NCBI GenBank assembly: GCA_027324025.1
Contig: DAHVYW010000078.1
Location: forward strand, 1 to 31,662
Source of the DNA: JAJZQD01 sp021847735
GTDB taxonomy: Bacteria; Bacillota; Thermincolia; Thermincolales; UBA2595
DNA length: 31,662 bases
Reading direction: 5' to 3'
Of this stretch, positions 8,236 to 15,198 are shown piece after piece. The notes under the pieces are model-generated. The model worked only from the letters and a program-made list of their open reading frames with translations. It searched no databases and was not told where the DNA came from. The stretch's first letter is position 1. Every line of letters begins with the position of its first letter. The position numbers and the translations under genes were made by a program.

Positions 8236-9429
8236 ATGGCAAAGCGGGTTGTAATTTTGGGCGCCGGATACGGTGGAGTGAAAAGTGCCCTTACTTTGGC
8301 GGAAGAAAGCGAAAAAGACGAGACAGAGATTGTCCTTATCAATAAGCACAATTACCACCAGTTTATTACTGAGCTTCATGAGTCAGCCACGGGATACCTC
8401 AATAACAATGATGTGAGGGTTCCCCTTGACGAGGTCTTTGACAGTGAAATAGTTAAACTGGTTAAAGATGTGGCCCTGCGGATTCTGCCAAAAGACAACA
8501 GGGTGGTGCTGGAAAAGGGGACTCTGGATTACGATTACCTGGTTGTGGGGCTGGGGAGTGAGCCGGAGTATTTTAACATTACCGGTCTTGAGCAGTATAG
8601 TTTTACTCTTAGAAGTCTTAACAGCGCCAAAATGATAAAGACCCATATAGAAAATAATTTTGCCAGGTTTAAGGCAAACCCACGCCAGCAAGGGTTATTG
8701 ACTGTTGTTGTGGGCGGGGCGGGTTTTACCGGAATAGAACTGGCCGGAGAGCTTGCCGACTGGCTTCCGGTGCTTGCCGGCCAGTATGATTTGCCGGAAA
8801 ACGTTGTCTCCCTGATATGTATTGAGGCTTCATCGTCAATTCTCAAGGGTTTTGACAGGCACCTGATAAACAATGCATACCGGGTGCTCCGGGAAAAAGG
8901 GGTAAGAATTATTACAGATACAAGTATAGAAGCGATTACTGAAAATGAAGTAAAGCTGAGTGGCGAAGAAATAATCAAAACCGGGACCTTTATCTGGACG
9001 GGCGGCATCAGAGCCAATAAAGTGGTAACCCAGGCCGGGTTCACCGCCGCGGTCCGGGGGCGGGCCAGTGTGAACAAATATCTTCAGGCCGTTGATTTTC
9101 CGAATGTATACCTAATCGGCGACAATGCTTTCATCACAAAGCCCGTCACCGGCGAAGTGATGGGCCCAACCGCCCAGGTGGCTATTCAGAGCGGGTATGT
9201 GGCTGCCCTGAACATTTTAGCGGAAATTCGCGGCCAGGACCTGAAGGTTTTTTACCCGGAAGAACTAGGGAGGGTAATTTCCCTGGGCAGAAAAGTTGCC
9301 GTTGGGAAAATCGGTAAGAAGTTCAAACCCGCCGGTCGGGTAGGCGGTTGGTTAAAACAGGCTATTCAGTGGAAATACCTGTATTCAATCGGGGGACTGA
9401 GACTGGTAGCCAAAAAACTTTTAAAATGA
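8236..9429 (+). CDS. Type II NADH dehydrogenase-like FAD oxidoreductase
   Basis: A 397-residue pyridine-nucleotide-disulfide-type flavoprotein most like NDH-2, the non-pumping enzyme that passes electrons from NADH to membrane quinone. It has an FAD Rossmann motif GAGYGG (residues 9-14), a second dinucleotide motif VVGGAGFTGIELAGE near residue 160 for NADH, the FIWTGGIRAN stretch, and the FAD-binding VYLIGDNAF near the C-terminus. The last 40 residues (WLKQAIQWKYLYSIGGLRLV then KKLLK) look amphipathic, as in the membrane-docking end of NDH-2. The ATG has AGGAGG in front. It lies 71 nt after the CapA gene on the same strand and is followed by hairpins. In an anaerobe it may serve NADH reoxidation or oxygen defence; this is inference. 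Confidence 0.88.
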   Translation: MAKRVVILGAGYGGVKSALTLAEESEKDETEIVLINKHNYHQFITELHESATGYLNNNDVRVPLDEVFDSEIVKLVKDVALRILPKDNRVVLEKGTLDYDYLVVGLGSEPEYFNITGLEQYSFTLRSLNSAKMIKTHIENNFARFKANPRQQGLLTVVVGGAGFTGIELAGELADWLPVLAGQYDLPENVVSLICIEASSSILKGFDRHLINNAYRVLREKGVRIITDTSIEAITENEVKLSGEEIIKTGTFIWTGGIRANKVVTQAGFTAAVRGRASVNKYLQAVDFPNVYLIGDNAFITKPVTGEVMGPTAQVAIQSGYVAALNILAEIRGQDLKVFYPEELGRVISLGRKVAVGKIGKKFKPAGRVGGWLKQAIQWKYLYSIGGLRLVAKKLLK

Positions 9430-9438
9430 TGTAAAAAA

Positions 9439-9494
9439 CAGGTGCCTATTAAGCACCTGTGTGAAACACCCGAGCCTGACAGGCCGGGGGTTTT
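9439..9494 (+). terminator. Two hairpins after the NADH dehydrogenase gene
   Basis: The first stem is CAGGTGC (9439-9445) with GCACCTG (9453-9459). The second is GCCTG/CAGGC inside CCC/GGG, followed by GGTTTT (9491-9494). The second looks like the working plus-strand terminator. The first has its T run only on the minus strand. Confidence 0.6.
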
Positions 9495-9510
9495 GGCATA
9501 ATTCAAAGAG

Positions 9511-9556
9511 CTTAACCAGGATTAAACCCGGAAGACTAAACCAGGAAGGCTAAACC
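9511..9556. repeat. Short degenerate tandem repeat, 14-bp unit
   Basis: CGGAAGACTAAACC (9529-9542) and AGGAAGGCTAAACC (9543-9556) are adjacent, preceded by the related CAGGATTAAACC. No function is evident; it lies between the terminator and the next gene. Confidence 0.5.
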
Positions 9557-9636
9557 ATTTACCGTCCGGCCAGAATATTATACCTGTTGGGGACTCATAC
9601 TAAACAGGAAAATTAAAACCAACAGGAGGGATTTCT

Positions 9637-10758
9637 TTGAAAAAGCTGCGGGTTGGAATCATCGGAACCGGGATGGCCTTTGAACGTCTGCACTATCCGG
9701 CGTTCATGGAACTACAGGACAAATATGAAATTGCAGCACTTTGTGACCCTGATGTCCACAAAGCCAAGGACTGGGCCAAACGGCTCAACATCTCCGAACA
9801 GAATGTTTACAGTGATTATAGGGAAATGATTAAAAATACAGACCTGGACATGTTTGATATAATTGTTCCCATCGGTAAAAATTTCGAGGTAACAGAAGAA
9901 GTTGCCAAGGCGGGCAAGCCCATAATATGTGAAAAACCCCTGGCCCCGAATCTTGTACGGGCCAGGGCCCATATGGACCTACCGAAAAAATACAAGATTC
10001 CGATTATGATTGCTGAGAACTTTCGCTATAACGAAGAAGTGGATTTAATCAGGGACATGATTCGCACCGAAAAGGTGGGGAAACCGGTCTATTTTATCCA
10101 GAACCGGGTAATGAATTTCCCCAAAGATATGTGGGAAGACAAATTTGCCGCCAAAGAATGGAGGCAGCACCCCGATTTTCCCGGGGGCGTTCTTCTAGAC
10201 ACAGGGGTCCACGATTTAGCTGCCCTGCGCCATTTTTTCGGGGCTGTGGACGAGGTCCAGGCCTTCGGTGTGCCCCAGAATGATGATTTTGCACCTTATG
10301 CCGTATTAAATGCCAATATCAGGTTTAAGAGCGGTATCACCGGCCAGTATACTTTTTACTGTGCCGGGAAGGAAATGCAGAGACCTCTTATCGGCCTGCG
10401 GATATTCTGCACAAACGGTATGATATTCCTGGAAGAGAGAGACTGCGGCACCGTTAATGTGGCATCCGACGACGGGCGTACAGAGCAGATTCCCTATCGC
10501 CCACAGCGCGGGTACTACAATGAACTGCTGAACTTTTACAATGCCGCAATCGGCAAAGAACCGATTGCGGTTACTCCCGAAATGGAGTACGGGGATGCCA
10601 AAATGTTATTTGACATTTTGAAATCAGCTCAGGAAGGAAGGATAGTTCAAGTCGACGAGGAATTTGAATTTATGCCGGCTTATGCCCAACATAAAGGTGA
10701 AGTGGCCAGGCCTCCGCATAAAGATGAACCGGCCAGGCCGTCCGAATACCTGATGTAA
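9637..10758 (+). CDS. Gfo/Idh/MocA family oxidoreductase
   Basis: A 373-residue NAD(P)-dependent dehydrogenase of the Gfo/Idh/MocA family, which mostly oxidises or reduces sugars, inositols or sugar acids. The N-terminal Rossmann motif is VGIIGTGMAF (residues 6-15). The family E-K-P motif is at residues 99-101 (ICEKPLAPN), and the C-terminal domain carries GGVLLDTGVHDLAALRHFFG with the catalytic-type Asp and His. The last about 30 residues are an unusual hydrophilic tail with a repeated element (HKGEVARPP, HKDEPARPS). The TTG start has AGGAGGG upstream. It stands alone, so no pathway can be assigned from context. Confidence 0.9.
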   Translation: MKKLRVGIIGTGMAFERLHYPAFMELQDKYEIAALCDPDVHKAKDWAKRLNISEQNVYSDYREMIKNTDLDMFDIIVPIGKNFEVTEEVAKAGKPIICEKPLAPNLVRARAHMDLPKKYKIPIMIAENFRYNEEVDLIRDMIRTEKVGKPVYFIQNRVMNFPKDMWEDKFAAKEWRQHPDFPGGVLLDTGVHDLAALRHFFGAVDEVQAFGVPQNDDFAPYAVLNANIRFKSGITGQYTFYCAGKEMQRPLIGLRIFCTNGMIFLEERDCGTVNVASDDGRTEQIPYRPQRGYYNELLNFYNAAIGKEPIAVTPEMEYGDAKMLFDILKSAQEGRIVQVDEEFEFMPAYAQHKGEVARPPHKDEPARPSEYLM

Positions 10759-10791
10759 CAGAAGTATGGACACCTCAAATGATTATAAAAA

Positions 10792-10815
10792 AGAGGCCGC
10801 TTTTAAGTGGCCTCT
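10792..10815 (-). terminator. Terminator of the flavoprotein gene
   Basis: AGAGGCC (10792-10798) pairs with GGCCTCT (10809-10815). On the minus strand it is followed by TTTTTTA. The right arm overlaps the stop codon of the flavoprotein gene. Confidence 0.75.
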
Positions 10816-11452
10816 AAATATTTTCAGCAGTTCGGTTGGAAGGGTCAGTTGATGTGCTGTTCCTGGCCAGGTCGAGACCGGCCCGGTAGACTTCCTGTAA
10901 GGCTTCCGGGTGGTTGAGGATGGTGCCTTTTTCATCTGCTTGTGGGTAACAGTAGTTCCCGGCAAATTCAGCCTCCAACATTAGAAAAAAGTACTTGGCA
11001 ACCTGTAAGGCGCCGTCAAACACATTTTTATGATTTGAACCGGCTGTACTTATAAATATTCCCTTTCTTGATGGGCGGTTTTCCTTATCTATAATTACAT
11101 CTCTACTAAGGACATATTTAGTCGACCAAAAGCGCTGGGTGCGGTCTACCATAGCTTTGGCCTGGGCACACATGCCCATAGAAAAAATTGGGGCGGCCAA
11201 AATAATACGGTCTGCACTGAGCAGCTTTTCATAAATCAACTGCATGTCGTCCTGGACAACACATTTTCCTTCTTTAAAGCACCCGTCACAGGCCAGGCAC
11301 GGTGAGAAGCTGAAGCTGTTAAGAGTAACAAGTTCTGTTCTGGCACCGGCCGCCGCAGCCCCTGCCAGGGCCTTTTCCAAAAGAATTGTAGTATTCCCGC
11401 CCAGTCTGGGGCTTGTGGCAATACCCAGGCAGAAAATCGGTCGTTCGTTCAT
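10814..11452 (-). CDS. Iron-sulfur flavoprotein (flavodoxin-fold FMN reductase)
   Basis: A 212-residue NADPH-dependent FMN reductase-type protein with a cysteine cluster, as in archaeal and clostridial iron-sulfur flavoproteins (Isf). The FMN phosphate loop is ATSPRLGGNTTILLEKAL. Cys52, Cys55, Cys58 and Cys64 (CLACDGCFKEGKC, spacing C-x2-C-x2-C-x5-C) match the compact Isf motif for a [4Fe-4S] cluster. FMN-binding stretches AAPIFSMGMCAQAKAMVDR and STAGSN follow. Isf proteins reduce oxygen or peroxide with electrons from ferredoxin. The ATG at 11452 has AGAGG 8 nt upstream; a GTG at 11461 is too close to it. It is divergent from rubrerythrin, and a ferredoxin lies nearby, which fits an oxidative stress role. 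Confidence 0.88.
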   Translation of the reverse strand: MNERPIFCLGIATSPRLGGNTTILLEKALAGAAAAGARTELVTLNSFSFSPCLACDGCFKEGKCVVQDDMQLIYEKLLSADRIILAAPIFSMGMCAQAKAMVDRTQRFWSTKYVLSRDVIIDKENRPSRKGIFISTAGSNHKNVFDGALQVAKYFFLMLEAEFAGNYCYPQADEKGTILNHPEALQEVYRAGLDLARNSTSTDPSNRTAENI

Positions 11453-11529
11453 CCGGATCACCTCTATGAATAGTTTAACATTTTATTTGATTGCGATGAA
11501 ACAAAATCTATTACATAAACATTAATTAT

Positions 11530-11580
11530 TTATTAAAAGTTTAATAATTAAAGCCAAAAGAGGCCAGTAACTGGTATACT
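11530..11580 (+). promoter_or_regulatory. Rubrerythrin promoter with upstream palindrome
   Basis: TTATTAAA-AG-TTTAATAA (11530-11547) is a perfect 8-bp inverted repeat. About 27 nt downstream is an extended -10, TGG-TATACT (11572-11580). The palindrome sits where a repressor or activator of the rubrerythrin gene would bind. It is AT-rich like a PerR or Fur box but does not match either consensus exactly. Confidence 0.5.
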
Positions 11581-11623
11581 AGGAATATCCAAGAAAAAGA
11601 CCAACTTGAAAGGGGTATTGTAA

Positions 11624-12142
11624 ATGGGTGAAAAAACTGTTAACAATCTTCTAGCAGCTTTTGCAGGTGAAAGCCAGGCCAGAAACAAATACACATTCTT
11701 CGCCTCTGTGGCCCGAAAAGAAGGGTGGCTGGAAATTGCGGAGTTCTTTGAAGAGGCAGCTAAAAATGAAAAAGAACACGCTGAGATAATTTTTAAATTA
11801 CTGAAGGGTATCGGTGATTCCAAGGCCAACCTGCAGGTAGCTATTGCCGGGGAAACTTATGAATACAAGGATATGTATCCCGCCTTCCTAAAGGACGCCC
11901 TGGAAGAAGGGGAAACCGCAGCTGCCCAATACTTTGAGACAGTGGCCACGGTGGAAGAACACCATGCCAAGAGGTTTGCCGAACTGTTCTCCGGACTCGA
12001 ACAGGGAAAACTGCTGCAAAAAGATACTTCGGTGAAATGGAAGTGCCGGGAATGCGGTTTTATCCATGAAGGCAGCGAACCCCCTGACAAATGCCCCCTT
12101 TGCGGACATGATAAGACATATTACAAGCCTGAAGTCTGCTAG
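11624..12142 (+). CDS. rbr: Rubrerythrin
   Basis: A 172-residue rubrerythrin, the di-iron peroxidase that reduces hydrogen peroxide in the cytosol of anaerobes. The N-terminal four-helix domain has Glu16 and two E-x-x-H motifs, E49-K-E-H52 (NEKEH) and E111-E-H-H114 (VEEHH). The C-terminal rubredoxin-like domain has Cys141/Cys144 (CRECGF) and Cys157/Cys160 (CPLCGH). Length and order are those of classical rubrerythrin. AAGGGG precedes the ATG by about 9 nt. An extended -10 promoter and a palindrome lie upstream, and a strong terminator ends it, so it is a single-gene unit. The divergent iron-sulfur flavoprotein probably shares the stress response. Confidence 0.97.
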   Translation: MGEKTVNNLLAAFAGESQARNKYTFFASVARKEGWLEIAEFFEEAAKNEKEHAEIIFKLLKGIGDSKANLQVAIAGETYEYKDMYPAFLKDALEEGETAAAQYFETVATVEEHHAKRFAELFSGLEQGKLLQKDTSVKWKCRECGFIHEGSEPPDKCPLCGHDKTYYKPEVC

Positions 12143-12190
12143 AGTTCTTTAACCGGGACTGCGATTAAAGGGTTTAATCCGGAAATTAAA

Positions 12191-12247
12191 GGCTAATCCG
12201 ATTCTTGGCCAGAAACAATTATTATGGCCATGCGGATTAGCCTTTTT
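12191..12247 (+). terminator. Terminator after rubrerythrin
   Basis: GGCTAATCCG (12191-12200) pairs perfectly with CGGATTAGCC (12233-12242), with an inner GGCC/GGCC pairing, then five T. It ends next to the stop of the convergent ferredoxin gene and may serve both. Confidence 0.8.
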
Positions 12248-12249
12248 AG

Positions 12250-12570
12250 TTAATGGACCGGCACTGCCGCCGGCGGAACTTCTTTCCCCTTTTTTTCGAT
12301 ATGTATGGCGGCATCAGGACACACCGTTTGGCATATACCGCATACAATACATCCTTCAACTCGCGGCTTAACAGTTGGGGTTCCTGAAAAGCCCAGCTCT
12401 TTGGCCCATTCAATAACCTTGACCGGGCACTTTTCTATACAAAGTCCGCAGCCTTTACAAAGCCCTGGATAGACATGCCATTTACCCTTGTCATTTTCAT
12501 AGGAATTAATCTCCCAATCCCGTTCATCTTCATTCTTTGCGTGCTCAATATCGTTACCTGTCTCCTGCAT
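12250..12570 (-). CDS. 2[4Fe-4S] ferredoxin-type protein
   Basis: A 106-residue electron carrier with two [4Fe-4S] motifs: Cys38/41/44/48 (CKGCGLCIEKCP) and Cys74/77/80/84 (CIVCGICQTVCP). The about 30-residue N-terminal extension is acidic and Asp/Glu/Asn-rich, and the section WHVYPGLCKGCGLC resembles the delta subunit of 2-oxoacid:ferredoxin oxidoreductases. No alpha, beta or gamma subunits are adjacent, so it is an orphan here, either a free ferredoxin or a distant subunit. AAAGGAGG lies about 9 nt before the ATG. It is convergent with rubrerythrin. Confidence 0.92.
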   Translation of the reverse strand: MQETGNDIEHAKNEDERDWEINSYENDKGKWHVYPGLCKGCGLCIEKCPVKVIEWAKELGFSGTPTVKPRVEGCIVCGICQTVCPDAAIHIEKKGKEVPPAAVPVH

Positions 12571-12716
12571 TACGAGTACCTCCTTTTCACTTTATTTTCC
12601 CACCCCCGAGGTGGATTATGCCTCGTCCGTGAAATCAGCTTTTTAATCTGTATAATCAACTGCCATCTTACTTATAATAAATCCGATATAAGAAAAGTCT
12701 TCACGGAGGTGGTTCG

Positions 12717-12983
12717 GTGGCCAGAAAGCGGGTTGCAATCGAAAATACGCTTGGTAACATGAGGGACTACTTGACTGAGAACGGGTATGAAGTTGTGCAG
12801 TTAGACCCCCATACCCAGACAGGTATCGAGTTGAAAAACTGCGATGCGATCGTAATCTCGGGAATGGATGACAACCTTATGGGAATGACAACCATAAAAA
12901 CCGGTTCCCCTGTAATTGACGCTAAGGGAATGTCCCCCCTGGATGTCTTACATCAATTGCGCCGGAGCATAGAAAAGGTGTAG
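12717..12983 (+). CDS. UPF0180 (YkuS-like) family protein
   Basis: An 88-residue protein that matches the small UPF0180/YkuS family: RVAIENTLGNMRDYLTENGY, then VVQLD, CDAIVISGMDDNLMGM and SPVIDAKGMSP. The fold looks like a single alpha/beta domain; no function is established that I know of. The GTG start at 12717 has CGGAGGTGG in front. TATAAT boxes occur at 12651 and 12673, but no clear -35 was seen. It is followed by repeat copy B and then the manganese riboswitch. Confidence 0.85.
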   Translation: MARKRVAIENTLGNMRDYLTENGYEVVQLDPHTQTGIELKNCDAIVISGMDDNLMGMTTIKTGSPVIDAKGMSPLDVLHQLRRSIEKV

Positions 12984-13026
12984 AGAGGGGGCTGACTCAA
13001 AAGACAGGCCTGTCTGCTTTGGGTTA

Positions 13027-13094
13027 AAAAGGAATAGGCAGGTATATTCCGAGCGGCAACAACGCCCGCCGGAACAAACCTGCCTATTCCTTTT
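13027..13094 (-). repeat. Structured intergenic repeat, copy B (short form)
   Basis: Positions 13027-13050 pair with 13071-13094. The outer arms AAAAGGAATAGGCAGGT and ACCTGCCTATTCCTTTT pair perfectly, apart from the copy-specific mismatches inside. The core read on the minus strand (GGCGTTGTTGCCGCTCGGA, then ATATACCTGCC) matches copies A, C and D. The long inner hairpin of the other copies is missing; only GCGG...CCGC remains. Outside it, CTCAAAAGAC (from 12995) and GTCCTTTGAG (to 13115) are also nearly complementary. Confidence 0.8.
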
Positions 13095-13132
13095 CATGCA
13101 GGTGCGTCCTTTGAGGCGGCGGCAAAACCGGA

Positions 13133-13161
13133 TTGTTTTTTTAGATAAGATGTTTTATAAT
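13133..13161 (+). promoter_or_regulatory. Promoter of the manganese riboswitch transcript
   Basis: TTGTTT (13133-13138), a 17-nt spacer and a perfect TATAAT (13156-13161). Transcription would begin near 13168, just before the aptamer. Confidence 0.6.
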
Positions 13162-13185
13162 AATTGATAACTGGATAATATGGTT

Positions 13186-13286
13186 AATTAAAGGGGAGTA
13201 GCTGGCTTTTTGCCGGGTAGAGTCAACATACTGGTAGAGATACCTGGTTCTACCGTTGGATTATTCCAATTAGCGAGACCTTTAAC
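13186..13286 (+). ncRNA. yybP-ykoY (Mn2+) riboswitch aptamer
   Basis: The two hallmark loops of the manganese riboswitch are present. L1 is in TTAAAGGGGAGTAGC (from about 13188) and L3 is in GCGAGACCTTTAA (13273-13285). The P1 stem pairs TTAAAGG with CCTTTAA. Between them are TCAACATACTGGTAGAGATA and a GGTTCTACC strand that pairs with GGTAGAG. The 3' strand of P1 is also the start of the terminator at 13276. Mn2+ binding, which stabilises P1, should therefore block the terminator and turn the exporter on, as in known members of the class. The downstream gene is a GDT1-family protein, a classic target. Confidence 0.92.
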
Positions 13287-13333
13287 ATGAAACTGACAAA
13301 TAATCGTCGGTTGCATGTTAAAGGTCTTTCATT
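13276..13333 (+). terminator. Riboswitch-controlled terminator
   Basis: AGACCTTTAACATG (13276-13289) pairs perfectly with CATGTTAAAGGTCT (13314-13327). It extends inward by AACTGAC/GTCGGTT and is followed by TTCATTTTT. It competes with aptamer stem P1 for CCTTTAA. Confidence 0.88.
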
Positions 13334-13361
13334 TTTCATCACATTACGGGGAGGTTTTTAA

Positions 13362-13946
13362 ATGGGCGCTTTTATTGGTTCACTGTTCTTTATCACGATG
13401 GCTGAAATGGGGGATAAAACCCAGCTGGTGGCGCTGGCTTTTGCCACCAGGTACAAGGTAAAGGACGTAATTGGAGGCATTTTTGCCGCCACACTTTTAG
13501 TACACCTGTTTTCCGTGGCCGTCGGCCAGTTCCTTGGGGAATGGATTCCTTTTACATATATCCAGCTTCTGGCCGGGATATCTTTTATCGGGTTTGGGAT
13601 ATGGACTTTGAGAGGGGACGAACTTGACGGAGAACACGAAAAGATATCAAGGTTCGGACCGTTTTTGACTGTTGCTATAGCCTTTTTTCTTGCCGAACTG
13701 GGGGACAAGACCCAGTTGGCCACAATTTCCCTGGCGGCCAAATACAGCAGCACCCTTGCAGCGAAATACAGCAGTTTTATCCAGGTGTGGGTGGGGTCCA
13801 CTTTCGGGATGGTAATAGCAGATGGGCTGGCCATTGTTGTTGGTATAGTTTTGGGCAAGAAGCTGCCGGAGAAAATCATTAAATGGGTTTCAGCCGTTAT
13901 TTTTATCGGATTTGGTATTGTCACCCTTATTAGATTATGGGTCTAA
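13362..13946 (+). CDS. GDT1/TMEM165 family manganese exporter
   Basis: A 194-residue membrane protein of UPF0016/GDT1 type (bacterial MneA-like), which exports Mn2+. It has six predicted helices in two repeats, each with the E-x-G-D-K-T signature: E15-M-G-D-K-T20 and E112-L-G-D-K-T117. The acidic residues form the metal site. A Mn2+ riboswitch and terminator directly upstream support the substrate. A long open frame lies on the opposite strand but is a shadow. GGGGAGG precedes the ATG. Odd point: AAKYSS occurs twice (residues 125-130 and 133-138), as if the start of the sixth-helix region were locally duplicated. Confidence 0.95.
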   Translation: MGAFIGSLFFITMAEMGDKTQLVALAFATRYKVKDVIGGIFAATLLVHLFSVAVGQFLGEWIPFTYIQLLAGISFIGFGIWTLRGDELDGEHEKISRFGPFLTVAIAFFLAELGDKTQLATISLAAKYSSTLAAKYSSFIQVWVGSTFGMVIADGLAIVVGIVLGKKLPEKIIKWVSAVIFIGFGIVTLIRLWV

Positions 13947-14032
13947 GGGCAAAACCGCATCCAAAATTTTGAAGGAAAATGTTAAAGACTTGCGGAATAA
14001 TCATTTAGGAGTAGAACTAAGGAGGTAAGCCT

Positions 14033-15034
14033 GTGAAAATATCCGTTATTCTTGGGCACCCTAACAAAGGGAGTCTTAATCATGCTATTGCCGACATAAC
14101 TGTGCAAACCCTGCAAAACAATGGGTACAGTGTTTCATTTCACGACCTGTACGAAGAAGGGTTTGACCCTGTTCTACCATGTGAAAAAGTTATGTCCGGA
14201 TTAATTGATTTGCATGTTCACACTACTGCCTCCGATGGCACCATGACCCCGGAACAAGTGGTATTTCATGCGGCCCAATGCGGATTACAAGCTATTGCCG
14301 TAACCGACCACGATACTATTGACGGGGTGGAGGAGGCTTTGGCGGCCGGGGTGAAAGCCGGTGTCGAAGTAGTGCCCGGAGTTGAAATAAGTGTGGATTA
14401 CATGGGGGAGATGCATATCCTGGGATATTTTATAGAGCCGCAAAACCCGGAATTGCAAGGTGGGCTGGCAAAGCTTCGCCACTACCGTAATGAGCGAAAT
14501 CCCCAGATTATTAAAAAACTTCGGGATTTGAGATTTGATATCTCTATCGATGAAGTTTCCAAAGCGGCCAATGGGAATGTTATTGGGCGGCCCCATTTTG
14601 CCGCTGTATTAAAACAAAAGGGTTATGTCCGGGATTTCAATCAAGCCTTCGACTGGTATCTGGGAGAGGGAAGACCGGCTTATGTCAAGAAGGAAAGGCT
14701 TACACCCCGGCAAGGCATTGAAATGATTGCGGCTGCAGGGGGAATCCCCGTTCTGGCCCATCCTAAGTACCTGAAGGTTAACGACAGCACCGGGCTGGAG
14801 GAATTAATCCGGGAATTGAAGGGGTATGGCTTAAAAGGGATTGAGGCCTTGTATACTACACATTCCTCCGGTGAGACCGGGAAATTCTGTGACCTTGCTT
14901 TAAAATGTGAGCTGCTTATTACCGGGGGCAGCGATTTTCACGGTTCCAACAAACCAGAGATTGAAATTGGCAGGGGCGAAGGTGGTCTAACTGTTCAATA
15001 TGAACTGCTGGAAAGGTTAAAAGTTAAAAGGTAA
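14033..15034 (+). CDS. PHP-domain phosphoesterase with N-terminal flavodoxin-fold stub
   Basis: A 333-residue chimera. From residue 54 on it is a complete PHP-domain phosphatase of the YciV/RNase AM (3',5'-nucleoside bisphosphate phosphatase) type. It has the metal motifs LIDLHVHTTASDG (H61, H63), AVTDHDTIDG, EVVPGVEIS, RPHFA, VLAHPKY and GSDFHGSN. Residues 1-53 (ISVILGHPNKGSLNHAI to FDPVLPCEK) match the start of a Flavodoxin_2 (MdaB/KefF-type) quinone reductase and stop abruptly. The GTG at 14033 has AAGGAGG 7 nt upstream, while the ATG at 14192 where the PHP part begins has no ribosome site. So the fused form is the expected product. It probably arose by a deletion joining two genes; whether the stub does anything is unknown. 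Confidence 0.88.
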   Translation: MKISVILGHPNKGSLNHAIADITVQTLQNNGYSVSFHDLYEEGFDPVLPCEKVMSGLIDLHVHTTASDGTMTPEQVVFHAAQCGLQAIAVTDHDTIDGVEEALAAGVKAGVEVVPGVEISVDYMGEMHILGYFIEPQNPELQGGLAKLRHYRNERNPQIIKKLRDLRFDISIDEVSKAANGNVIGRPHFAAVLKQKGYVRDFNQAFDWYLGEGRPAYVKKERLTPRQGIEMIAAAGGIPVLAHPKYLKVNDSTGLEELIRELKGYGLKGIEALYTTHSSGETGKFCDLALKCELLITGGSDFHGSNKPEIEIGRGEGGLTVQYELLERLKVKR

Positions 15035-15115
15035 AAGACCGTGTCAAATTTCTCCGTTTTTGGTCTTAAAATGGAGAGTGTCTACGAATTCTATAAGAGA
15101 AGCCGCGCATCGGTA

Positions 15116-15156
15116 TTGCCAAAAAAATTCAAGAATGGCAAATTTTGCTGTATAAT
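15116..15156 (+). promoter_or_regulatory. Possible promoter and palindrome of the SLH glycosidase gene
   Basis: A perfect TATAAT (15151-15156) is preceded by an inverted repeat TTGCCA (15116-15121) / TGGCAA (15136-15141). No good -35 was found, so an activator or alternative sigma factor is possible. Confidence 0.4.
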
Positions 15157-15198
15157 AAGAGTCCGGATAGAAAAATATCTATAGGGAGAGATGTTGTT

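Noticed and set aside
11530..11547. Exact PerR or Rex box
   Set aside because: The palindrome does not match TTATAATNATTATAA or TTGTGAANNNNTTCACAA. It is kept only as a possible operator.
12601..12716. Promoter for the YkuS-like gene
   Set aside because: TATAAT boxes at 12651 and 12673 lack a supporting -35 and may be chance in AT-rich DNA.
13358..13924. 188-residue minus-strand open frame over the manganese exporter
   Set aside because: It is a shadow of the GDT1 gene. The plus strand has the ribosome site, both EMGDKT/ELGDKT motifs and the riboswitch.
14192..14194. Independent start of the PHP gene
   Set aside because: No Shine-Dalgarno sequence precedes the ATG at 14192, while GTG 14033 has a strong one.
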